From positions 1-6,122 of the forward strand of contig SVMP01000122.1 in the NCBI GenBank assembly GCA_015067385.1: DNA of 6,122 nucleotides. Reading direction: 5' to 3'. The translations under genes were made by a program, and so were the position numbers. This stretch comes from Oscillospiraceae bacterium (GTDB lineage: Bacteria > Bacillota > Clostridia > Oscillospirales > UBA644). Below, piece by piece: positions 1-6,047 of this stretch (the stretch's first letter is position 1; each line of letters begins with the position of its first letter). The notes below the pieces were generated by a model. It did not search any database, was not told the DNA's origin, and saw only the letters and a program-made list of their open reading frames with translations.

Positions 1-347
1 GGCTCACATCCGATCTTTTTGCAGAGCTTGATAAATTCATCTGTTCCGAATTCGTTCGATTCTTCAACTCGCCAAGCTTTGTCAAAAGTTTTCGGTCTGT
101 CTTTGCCTACACCTTTTTTCCAGTCGTAAGCGGAAACGTAGCATCCGCCGGGCCAACGGATTATCGGTGTCTTTATTTTTTTCAATGCTTCGATAACGTC
201 TGTTCTGAATCCGTCTTCATCAGCAAATTTTGAGGTGGGATCGTAAACACCGCCGTATATCTGTCTGTGAAAATGTTCGAGAAAATGACCGTACAGCATT
301 TTATCGGCAGTGCCGATAGCCTGTTTTGTCGTAAACGTGATCTTCAT
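1..347 (-). CDS. GH51 alpha-L-arabinofuranosidase, second tandem copy (C-terminal part beyond window)
   Basis: This is the N-terminal 115 codons of a second GH51 arabinofuranosidase; the rest lies off the left edge, including both catalytic glutamates. The start is the ATG at 345-347, with AAGGAG at 355-360 and a 7-nt spacer. The visible protein begins MKITFTTKQAIGTADKMLYG and keeps the family's early motifs: the GHFLEHFHRQIYGG segment (about residues 20-33) and RWPGGCY (about 64-70), which help form the -1 subsite in GH51. It differs from the neighbouring full copy at about 11 of 115 residues, six of them clustered at residues about 84-93. It lies 17 bp downstream of that copy's stop codon and is surely co-transcribed with it. 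No signal peptide is seen, so it should be cytoplasmic. The reaction expected from the family is hydrolysis of terminal alpha-L-arabinofuranosyl groups. Whether the full gene is intact cannot be judged here. Confidence 0.93.
   Translation of the reverse strand, partial: MKITFTTKQAIGTADKMLYGHFLEHFHRQIYGGVYDPTSKFADEDGFRTDVIEALKKIKTPIIRWPGGCYVSAYDWKKGVGKDRPKTFDKAWRVEESNEFGTDEFIKLCKKIGCE
1..347. repeat. Duplicated segment, partner of 1530-1876 (tandem GH51 genes)
   Basis: Positions 1-347 align without gaps to 1530-1876, a direct repeat with an offset of 1529 bp. By hand count there are about 37 mismatches (about 89% identity). Two runs are perfectly identical: 109-177 (69 bp) and 238-316 (79 bp). 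The repeat starts at the GH51 start codons and continues past the left edge. It does not include the ribosome binding sites or upstream spacers, which differ. It reflects duplication of the gene and not a mobile element, as no terminal inverted repeats or transposase are visible. Confidence 0.93.
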
Positions 348-364
348 AGTGTTGCTCCTTTTAT

Positions 365-1876
365 TTATTTAAGTTCAATTACATTTACGGAGTGGGGTGC
401 AAGCGTTGCTTTACCGTCAAAGGGAACCCATTCGGAAACGGTAATGCCGACTTCTGTTCTGTCGATATCGTTATATGATTCTGTTGAGGGACCGTTGAGT
501 GTGTGTATCCTCATCATGGAAACATTGCCGTCAAGCGTATCGAATTCAACGGTCTGCTCATTTTCGGGGTCTTTGTTTGTTGCCGCAACAGCGTATTCAC
601 CGTCACCGTATGTTATTGCGATATCAACGGTATCGACGGTCCTTTCTTTGTTGTTGATTTTTCCGTTCATCGTGGGGACATTTTCCGACCATGTTTTGAG
701 AACGGTGTCTTTCAGAAGATTTGAGTAAAGCTCAAATACGAAATATTGCGGACGAAAAACAAGACCGTCTTTATGTGTAAATATCGCGCCTCTTGTATTG
801 ACAACGGGGGAGAAACAAGCCATTTTTACGATATCGCAGTTTCTCAGACATGTGTTTAAGAATGCTGCGGAGAAGACTGCATCTGTCATCGTATACGTTT
901 CGTTTATATCGTTTTTGTTTCTTTGTTCGAGAACTTCTTTTTCATAGAACTCCTCATTGATCTTTCTTCTTTCGTCGGTCGTCATCGGCATATTGGAATT
1001 CGGATGATACCAGCCTCTCAGATTCCATTCATCATAAGCGATCTTTATTTTATTTTCATAGCCGAGCGCTTTCAGATATGCACGTACTCTGTCGATATTG
1101 CTGACGATCTCTTCGCCCGTAAGAAGCATAAGTTCTTTATAGTCATGATTCTTCAGACCGTCCGGTCCCCATTCCCAATAGCTGTGAATTGATAACCAGT
1201 CGAGGTACGGACCTGCTTTTGTAAGAAGCTTGATGTTCCAGTCGAGGTCAACGATCGATGCTGCGGAAAGCTCTATTGTCGGGTCAACACGCACCATCAT
1301 TTTCGAAGCTTCACGAACGAGATTTCCCCATTCATTGGAATCTTTTTCGCCTATTTCGTGAATGCCCCAGTTTTCGTTGCCGACACTCCAGTATTTAACG
1401 TTATGCGGTTCTTCGTAGCCGTTTTCTTTACGCTGTTTTGCGTATTCGCCCATATCTTTGAGATTGCAGTATTCTACCCAGTCGCTCATTTCTTCTGCAG
1501 TACCTGTGCCGCCGTTGGTGCAGATATAAGGCTCACAGCCGATCTTTCTGCAGAGTTTTATAAATTCGTCTGTTCCGAATTCGTTCGATTCTTCAACTTC
1601 CCATGCTTTATCGTAGTTTACACGACGTTTTTTGCCAACACCTTTTTTCCAGTCGTAAGCGGAAACGTAGCATCCGCCGGGCCAACGGATTATCGGTGTC
1701 TTTATTCTTTTCAATGCTTCGATAACATCTGTTCTGAATCCGTCTTCATCCGCAAATTTTGAAGTAGGATCGTAAACACCGCCGTATATCTGTCTGTGAA
1801 AATGTTCGAGAAAATGACCGTACAGCATTTTATCGGCAGTGCCGACTTTTTGCTTTGTCGTAAATGTTACTTTCAT
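365..1876 (-). CDS. abfA: Intracellular GH51 alpha-L-arabinofuranosidase
   Basis: Retaining exo-glycosidase that removes terminal alpha-L-arabinofuranosyl residues from arabinoxylo- or arabino-oligosaccharides. At 503 residues it is the usual length for bacterial GH51 enzymes. The TIM-barrel catalytic domain occupies roughly residues 15-380 and the C-terminal beta-sandwich domain the remainder, ending in a typical APHSVNVIELK strand. The general acid/base is E168 in SVGNENWG, and the nucleophile is E283 in IAYDEWN; both motifs are intact. RWPGGCY (64-70) and the GHFLEHFHRQIYGG segment (20-33) are also family signatures. There is no signal peptide or membrane segment, which implies action in the cytoplasm on imported oligosaccharides. 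The ATG start is supported by AGGAG at 1886-1890, inside the end of the upstream GH116 gene, only 6 bp separating the two genes, so translational coupling is likely. The family assignment is firm; the preferred substrate (arabinoxylan or arabinan fragments) is inferred. The gene symbol follows common usage for intracellular GH51 enzymes. Confidence 0.96.
   Translation of the reverse strand: MKVTFTTKQKVGTADKMLYGHFLEHFHRQIYGGVYDPTSKFADEDGFRTDVIEALKRIKTPIIRWPGGCYVSAYDWKKGVGKKRRVNYDKAWEVEESNEFGTDEFIKLCRKIGCEPYICTNGGTGTAEEMSDWVEYCNLKDMGEYAKQRKENGYEEPHNVKYWSVGNENWGIHEIGEKDSNEWGNLVREASKMMVRVDPTIELSAASIVDLDWNIKLLTKAGPYLDWLSIHSYWEWGPDGLKNHDYKELMLLTGEEIVSNIDRVRAYLKALGYENKIKIAYDEWNLRGWYHPNSNMPMTTDERRKINEEFYEKEVLEQRNKNDINETYTMTDAVFSAAFLNTCLRNCDIVKMACFSPVVNTRGAIFTHKDGLVFRPQYFVFELYSNLLKDTVLKTWSENVPTMNGKINNKERTVDTVDIAITYGDGEYAVAATNKDPENEQTVEFDTLDGNVSMMRIHTLNGPSTESYNDIDRTEVGITVSEWVPFDGKATLAPHSVNVIELK
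1530..1876. repeat. Duplicated segment, partner of 1-347 (tandem GH51 genes)
   Basis: This is the 5' end of the complete GH51 gene and aligns without gaps to 1-347. Differences are uneven. About 17 fall opposite positions 61-108, about 10 opposite 317-347, and only 5 opposite 109-316. The full extent of the repeat is unknown because the partner copy is cut by the window edge. Confidence 0.93.
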
Positions 1877-1882
1877 TGTCTT

Positions 1883-4399
1883 TTACTCCTTTATTTTTAC
1901 CGACTGTATTTTGTCACCTACGGCTATCATCCATCCGTCAAGAGATCCCTCTTTAAGAGTTATCTCACAGCTGTCACCGCTGAAGACCGCCGTTCCTATA
2001 TGTTCACCCGTAAAGAAAGGTACCGTAATATCTGTTTTATACGGATTAAGGCTGATTATTTTTTTGCTTGCATCTATTTTAAGACCCGAAGCCGCGACCA
2101 TTGTTGTCCAGGAGGAGAGGGGACGTGTATATCTCGGACCGCATTCTTCGTGATTCCAGAGTCTGCCGCATCTGAGCTGATTTATATGTGTGCTTTCAAC
2201 GATAGTATCACAGATATCTTCCATGCCTACCGAAAGAGCAAGCGCCGCTATAGTGTATCCGATACCTGTCCAGATCGTTGCTGCCTGGCAGTTTTCGTAG
2301 GTGTCAAGGCTGACGGAGCTTCCGTCGGGACATGTTGCGTTAACAAGACCGTAATTCGGATCGTAGTTGCCGTCGAAAATCGTTTGCATAAGGTGACGTA
2401 TCCTTTCATCAGAAAGATTGCCGCCTATGCCTGCCATACGCAAGAACCATTCGCCCGAGATCTGATCGGTCATGAGTGATCCGTCAACAAATGTTCCGTT
2501 TTCGTCGTCACGTCTCCAGAGATCGTAATATTTTCCGTTCCAAAGTCTTGTTTCGAGAGATTTCAGCCCCTTTTTAAGCAGATCCTGCCATTGCTTTTTA
2601 CGTTCGTTGTCTCCGAGAACGGTTGCTATTTTAACAGCCGCTTTCAATGCCGACAGCCAAAGAACGCTGATGTATGTGGGCGTGCCCGAAAAGTTCCATG
2701 CGTCATATGTGTTTCTTGTCGTGTCATAGTCCGGCAGACCGTCTCCGTCAGTATCAAGCTGACCGATGGAGTCCATTGCTTTCTGCACGGGTATCCACAG
2801 ACGTTCGAGATAATCCTTGTTTCCCGTATAAAGATAATCACGGCAGACCATCAGAACAAATTGATTGTTCATGTCTATTCTTTCGAATCCGTTGTCAACA
2901 TGGTCAAGGTCGGGCGTAAAGAAATGGTGGACACGTCCGTCTTCACGTTGGAACGCTGCTCCCATTTCCATTTGTCCCAACTGAAGTTCGGGGAAAAGTG
3001 CCAAAAGACCGAAAGATGCCTGGTATGTTATATCGGTAGTGTGAAAACCGCATGAACTGAAGCCTTCCCACAAACCGAATTTTCCGTTCTTGATATACCA
3101 TGAGTCTTTTATGATTGTTGAAAGCTGAGCAGACCAAGAATCGGGATAGAAATCGGGAAGCGTTGTGTTGTAAAGAACATCTGCAAAAGCTTCCGCTTTG
3201 TCTGCGATCGCCTTGCTGTTCTTCGAAAGATATTTGTTTACTTCGAGGGCGTTTTCAAAATGGTTTTCGTACATATGTCCGAGTCTGTTGTGGAACTTGC
3301 TGAAATGGTTCGGGAAAAACCATGAAAGGATAAATCTTACTTTTTTCGTTTCGTTTGCTTTTAACTCGGCTTTGTTGCAAAGAGCGCAAACACCGAAATC
3401 TGTTCCCATTCTGTCTATAGAACCCTTACATGCAAAAAGGAAATCTTCTTTTTCTTCACGTGTGCTCGGAAATTCGGGGTTCAAATGACGTACTCTGTCA
3501 CAAAGAGAGAGGGCAAACGGATATTGCATCATTTCCGCAACGTATTTGTCTATGGCTTCATCGGTCATATCTGAAATTTGCGAGGAAAGCTGTGTGGGAA
3601 GTTTTCCTATCGTCGTATTGGGAAGTTCACCGGTCTTTCTGAATTTGAAAAGGAAAGATTCTTCGGAAATGCCGAGCTTTGAGTATGATACGAAATTTTG
3701 GCTGAACAGAGTGTGTTCTGCTGTTATGTACGAGATCTCGCCGCCCTCTGCGGAATAGCAAAGAGAGCCTCGGTTAGGTTCGTTGTCTCTGTTTTGCCAT
3801 GCAGGGTATTTGGGTGAGTTTAAAAATACTCCTGTCACTTCTCCGTCGGTGTAAAGTTCGTTGATACATCCTCCGTCATTACAGAATGTCGGACGCAGCA
3901 GGGACATAAGACTGACTTTTATCGGCTTGTCCGTGGGGTTTGTTAATGTAAAATCTATATAGAAACCGGGAGTTGAGCTATCCTTGACATTATGGGGGAC
4001 GAAAGGTGCGATTGCTTTCATCTTAACGTCAACAGGAAGTTTGCTGTCTTTATATTTAAGTTCTCCGACGGGGAACTTTCCGTCAAATTCTATCGTTTCA
4101 ATAGGCTTGTTCCATGCGAACATGCTGTATCTGAAATCCTTTTGATCTGTTTTCATGCCGAGTTTGCGAACGATCGGCGTTTCGTTTTCAGATTCCGTTC
4201 TTACCCAAAACGACAGCGCTCCCGTGTGTTCTTCGCCTTCAGATGCGTTTGTTTCGTTTAACGCATATGCCCATTTATCAACGTTTGCTATCTGCCATTG
4301 GTGAAATTCGCCGTCGGGAAAAAGTTCAACCGAGCCTGTTCCGATACCTCCGAGTATAACGCCGCATTCCTGGGCTTTTTGTGTAATGATCTTAGCCAT
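1883..4399 (-). CDS. GH116-family beta-glycosidase (beta-glucosidase / beta-xylosidase; GBA2-like)
   Basis: This 838-residue protein belongs to GH116, the family of human non-lysosomal glucosylceramidase GBA2 and bacterial and archaeal beta-glucosidases and beta-xylosidases. The N-terminal beta-sandwich domain (about residues 10-360) opens with the signature GVILGGIGTGSVELFPDGEF (13-32). An (alpha/alpha)6-barrel catalytic domain (about 400-775) follows. The likely nucleophile is E445 in GLWEGF, with the conserved Asp 11 residues on (D456). The likely acid/base is D566 in NTYDAW, preceded by the acidic loop DTDGDGLPDYD (549-559). YTRPLSSW (757-764) matches the family's conserved sugar-binding C-terminal motif. 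The 121-residue gap between the catalytic pair is, from memory, nearer the archaeal SSO1353 enzyme than GBA2. There is no signal peptide, so it is cytoplasmic. As first gene of an arabinofuranosidase operon opposite xylA, a beta-xylosidase role is plausible, but beta-glucosidase cannot be excluded. The ATG has GGAGG at 4404-4408 with a rather short 4-nt spacer. Confidence 0.92.
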   Translation of the reverse strand: MAKIITQKAQECGVILGGIGTGSVELFPDGEFHQWQIANVDKWAYALNETNASEGEEHTGALSFWVRTESENETPIVRKLGMKTDQKDFRYSMFAWNKPIETIEFDGKFPVGELKYKDSKLPVDVKMKAIAPFVPHNVKDSSTPGFYIDFTLTNPTDKPIKVSLMSLLRPTFCNDGGCINELYTDGEVTGVFLNSPKYPAWQNRDNEPNRGSLCYSAEGGEISYITAEHTLFSQNFVSYSKLGISEESFLFKFRKTGELPNTTIGKLPTQLSSQISDMTDEAIDKYVAEMMQYPFALSLCDRVRHLNPEFPSTREEKEDFLFACKGSIDRMGTDFGVCALCNKAELKANETKKVRFILSWFFPNHFSKFHNRLGHMYENHFENALEVNKYLSKNSKAIADKAEAFADVLYNTTLPDFYPDSWSAQLSTIIKDSWYIKNGKFGLWEGFSSCGFHTTDITYQASFGLLALFPELQLGQMEMGAAFQREDGRVHHFFTPDLDHVDNGFERIDMNNQFVLMVCRDYLYTGNKDYLERLWIPVQKAMDSIGQLDTDGDGLPDYDTTRNTYDAWNFSGTPTYISVLWLSALKAAVKIATVLGDNERKKQWQDLLKKGLKSLETRLWNGKYYDLWRRDDENGTFVDGSLMTDQISGEWFLRMAGIGGNLSDERIRHLMQTIFDGNYDPNYGLVNATCPDGSSVSLDTYENCQAATIWTGIGYTIAALALSVGMEDICDTIVESTHINQLRCGRLWNHEECGPRYTRPLSSWTTMVAASGLKIDASKKIISLNPYKTDITVPFFTGEHIGTAVFSGDSCEITLKEGSLDGWMIAVGDKIQSVKIKE
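1886..1890 (-). promoter_or_regulatory. Ribosome binding site of the GH51 gene, embedded in the GH116 coding end
   Basis: AGGAG on the minus strand lies 9 nt upstream of the GH51 ATG. The same bases supply the end of the last two sense codons (Lys-Glu) of the GH116 gene, just before its TAA stop at 1883-1885. A ribosome finishing GH116 therefore sits on the start region of GH51, which favours coupled translation and supports the annotated start. Confidence 0.85.
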
Positions 4400-4402
4400 A
4401 TA

Positions 4403-4408
4403 TCCTCC
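4403..4408 (-). promoter_or_regulatory. Ribosome binding site of the GH116 gene
   Basis: GGAGGA on the minus strand is an almost full match to the anti-Shine-Dalgarno sequence. GGAGG ends only 4 nt before the ATG at 4397-4399, shorter than the usual 5-9 nt. No other good start is nearby, and the family's N-terminal glycine-rich signature begins at residue 13, so this start is kept. Confidence 0.8.
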
Positions 4409-4436
4409 GAAATTATTATCAATTAACTTTATAGTA

Positions 4437-4449
4437 ATGATTATATCAT
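4437..4449. promoter_or_regulatory. Short palindrome over the GH116 operon -10 (candidate operator)
   Basis: ATGAT-TAT-ATCAT is a perfect inverted repeat with 5-bp arms and a 3-bp spacer, overlapping the -10 box of the minus-strand promoter. A repressor bound here would block the promoter. Short palindromes arise often in such AT-rich DNA, so this is only a candidate. It does not resemble the known Bacillus XylR operator. Confidence 0.25.
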
Positions 4450-4468
4450 AAAAATTTCTTTATTGCAA
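4440..4468 (-). promoter_or_regulatory. Promoter of the GH116-GH51-GH51 operon
   Basis: Read on the minus strand: -35 TTGCAA at 4463-4468, a 17-bp spacer, and a perfect -10 TATAAT at 4440-4445. Transcription would start near 4433, leaving a leader of about 34 nt before the GH116 start codon. The hexamers and spacing are identical to those of the divergent xylA promoter. No transcript data are available, so this is a prediction from consensus match and position. Confidence 0.75.
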
Positions 4469-4491
4469 GATGTATAATTTATTTTTATAAG

Positions 4492-4503
4492 ACATTAAAA
4501 TGT
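4492..4503. promoter_or_regulatory. Palindrome between the two divergent promoters (candidate operator)
   Basis: ACATT-AA-AATGT is a perfect inverted repeat with 5-bp arms, lying between the two back-to-back -35 boxes (4463-4468 and 4516-4521). A regulator bound here could control both the glycosidase operon and xylA. The match is short and the region AT-rich, so chance is a real alternative. Confidence 0.3.
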
Positions 4504-4515
4504 TAAGAAAAACAC

Positions 4516-4544
4516 TTGCAATTATTCTTTATGTGTGCTATAAT
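4516..4544 (+). promoter_or_regulatory. xylA promoter
   Basis: -35 TTGCAA at 4516-4521, a 17-bp spacer, and -10 TATAAT at 4539-4544 preceded by TGC, which makes an extended -10 element. Transcription should start near 4551, giving a leader of roughly 80 nt before xylA. The strong promoter agrees with the very biased codon use of the gene. Confidence 0.8.
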
Positions 4545-4587
4545 TAGTATGTATGGATGTATTTTCCGTATTATTTCAGAAATTTAT

Positions 4588-4609
4588 CCGACAGCGGTAA
4601 ATGCTGCGG
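4588..4609 (+). promoter_or_regulatory. Hairpin in the xylA leader RNA
   Basis: CCG-A-CAGC pairs with GCTG-CGG across a 7-nt loop (4596-4602), giving a GC-rich 7-bp stem with one bulged A in an otherwise AT-rich leader. It ends 9 nt before the AAGGAG ribosome binding site (4619-4624). No T-run follows, so it is not an intrinsic terminator. It may stabilise the mRNA 5' end or bind a regulator; its function is unknown. Confidence 0.45.
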
Positions 4610-4633
4610 AAATAAAATAAGGAGTAAATTGCT

Positions 4634-5947
4634 ATGCTTTTCCCCAACATTGACAAGATCCAGTATGAGGGTCCCAATTCCAAAAACCCCCTTGCTTTTA
4701 AATTCTACAACCCCGATCAGGTAGTTGCAGGCAAGACCATGAAAGAACATCTCCCGTTCGCTATGGCTTGGTGGCACAACCTCTGCGCAGGCGGCAGCGA
4801 TATGTTCGGCCGTGAAACCGCAGATAAATCTTTCGGCGCTGAAAAAGGCACCATGGAACATGCAAAAGCTAAAGTTGACGCAGGTTTCGAATTCATGCAG
4901 AAACTCGGTATCGAATATTTCTGCTTCCACGATGTAGACATCGTTCCCGAAGCTGACGATATCAAAGAAACCAACCGTCGTCTCGATGAGATCACCGACT
5001 ACATTCTCGAAAAAATGAACCAGACCGGTATTAAATGCCTCTGGGGCACCGCTAATATGTTCAGCAACCCCCGTTTCATGAACGGTGCAGGTTCTACCAA
5101 CTCTGCTGACGTTTACTGCTTCGCTGCAGCTCAGGTTAAAAAAGCTCTCGAACTCACCGTTAAACTCGGCGGTAAGGGCTACGTTTTCTGGGGCGGCCGT
5201 GAAGGTTACGAAACCCTTCTCAACACCGATGTTAAATTCGAACAGGAAAACATCGCAAACCTCATGAAGATGGCAGTTGCATACGGTAGAAGCATCGGCT
5301 TTACCGGCGACTTCTATATCGAACCCAAACCCAAGGAACCCATGAAGCATCAGTACGACTTCGACGCTGCTACCGCTATCGGCTTCCTCCGTTACTACGG
5401 TCTCGATAAAGACTTCAAGATGAATATCGAAGCTAACCACGCAACCCTCGCAGGTCATACCTTCCAGCATGACCTCCGTATCTCCGCTATCAACGGTATG
5501 CTCGGCAGTATCGACGCTAACCAGGGTGACTACCTCCTCGGTTGGGATACCGACGAATTCCCGTTCGATATCTACGAGACCACCATGTGTATGTACGAAG
5601 TTCTCAAAGCAGGCGGTCTTACCGGCGGCTTCAACTTCGACGCTAAAAACCGTCGTCCTTCCTACACCGTTGAAGATATGTTCCATGCATACATTCTCGG
5701 TATGGACGCTTTCGCTCTCGGTCTTCTCAAAGCTGCAAAGATCATCGAAGACGGCAGAATCGAAGAATTCATTGCTGAACGTTACAGCAGCTACAACAGC
5801 GGTATCGGTGCTAAGATCCGTTCCGGCGAAGCTACCCTCGAAGAACTCGCTGCTTACGCTGAAAACATGGGCGCTCCCGCTCTTCCCGGCTCCGGCCGTC
5901 AGGAATACCTCGAAAGCATCGTAAACAACGTTCTTTTCTGCGGTTAA
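4634..5947 (+). CDS. xylA: Xylose isomerase
   Basis: Converts D-xylose to D-xylulose in the cytoplasm, the first step of the bacterial isomerase pathway, with divalent metal ions in a TIM-barrel fold; family members are usually tetramers. At 437 residues with an extended N-terminus it is a class II enzyme like those of Clostridia and Thermotoga. Expected active-site residues are present: H99 and D102 in FHDVD, W137, W186 in VFWGGREG, metal ligands E230 (YIEPKP), E266 and H269 (IEANHATLAGHTF), D294, D305 and D307 (WDTDEFP), and D336 (NFDAKNRR). The start is set by AAGGAG at 4619-4624, 9 nt before the ATG. Codon choice is extreme: all 21 threonine codons are ACC, and leucine is mostly CTC, typical of very highly expressed genes. 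No xylulokinase gene lies next to it in the window. It has its own promoter and a terminator just downstream, so it is probably monocistronic. No defects were seen. Confidence 0.99.
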   Translation: MLFPNIDKIQYEGPNSKNPLAFKFYNPDQVVAGKTMKEHLPFAMAWWHNLCAGGSDMFGRETADKSFGAEKGTMEHAKAKVDAGFEFMQKLGIEYFCFHDVDIVPEADDIKETNRRLDEITDYILEKMNQTGIKCLWGTANMFSNPRFMNGAGSTNSADVYCFAAAQVKKALELTVKLGGKGYVFWGGREGYETLLNTDVKFEQENIANLMKMAVAYGRSIGFTGDFYIEPKPKEPMKHQYDFDAATAIGFLRYYGLDKDFKMNIEANHATLAGHTFQHDLRISAINGMLGSIDANQGDYLLGWDTDEFPFDIYETTMCMYEVLKAGGLTGGFNFDAKNRRPSYTVEDMFHAYILGMDAFALGLLKAAKIIEDGRIEEFIAERYSSYNSGIGAKIRSGEATLEELAAYAENMGAPALPGSGRQEYLESIVNNVLFCG

Positions 5948-5966
5948 TTATAATTTATCATAGAAT

Positions 5967-6001
5967 GGAAACTCAGGATTTTTGTCCTGAGTTTTCTTCT
6001 T
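5967..6001 (+). terminator. Intrinsic terminator of xylA
   Basis: A 10-bp perfect stem (AAACTCAGGA at 5969-5978 with TCCTGAGTTT at 5985-5994) closes a 6-nt loop. It can be extended by a G-T and a G-C pair to 5967/5996. A T-rich tail (TTTTCTTCTT) follows. It lies 20 bp after the xylA stop codon and would separate xylA from the next transcription unit. Confidence 0.92.
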
Positions 6002-6028
6002 GACAAATTCCTCTTTTTATGCTATAAT
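6000..6028 (+). promoter_or_regulatory. Perfect-consensus promoter of the T-box unit
   Basis: -35 TTGACA at 6000-6005, a 17-bp spacer, and -10 TATAAT at 6023-6028 preceded by TGC (extended -10). Both hexamers match the sigma-A consensus exactly. The -35 box begins in the T-rich tail of the xylA terminator, so the two units are packed with no spare DNA. Transcription should start near 6035, about 13 nt before the T-box RNA. Strong promoters are usual ahead of T-boxes, where control is by attenuation. Confidence 0.88.
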
Positions 6029-6047
6029 ATGCAAAATTGAATAAGAA

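Noticed and set aside
1..1876. Duplicate GH51 sequence as an assembly error or pseudogene fragment
   Set aside because: The copies differ at about 11% of positions, the visible frame is open, and the second copy has its own good ribosome binding site, which argues for two real genes.
1796..2479. 227-codon plus-strand open frame across the GH51/GH116 junction
   Set aside because: It lies opposite two well-supported genes with intact catalytic motifs. Its translation looks random, rich in Cys, Phe and Arg.
4471..4478. Extra TATAAT-like box (TGTATAAT) in the divergent region
   Set aside because: There is no -35 match 16-18 bp upstream on the plus strand, and better promoters are present on both sides.
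4553..4600. Possible 15-codon leader peptide upstream of xylA
   Set aside because: Its ATG falls almost at the predicted transcription start, with no ribosome binding site and no run of regulatory codons.
4400..4633. Search for a Bacillus-type XylR operator or cre site
   Set aside because: No convincing match to either pattern was seen by eye; only short AT-rich palindromes are present.
4571..5686. Long 371-codon open frame antisense to xylA
   Set aside because: It is in phase with xylA codons and stays open only because xylA avoids TTA, CTA and TCA codons. The protein resembles no family I know and has no ribosome binding site rationale.
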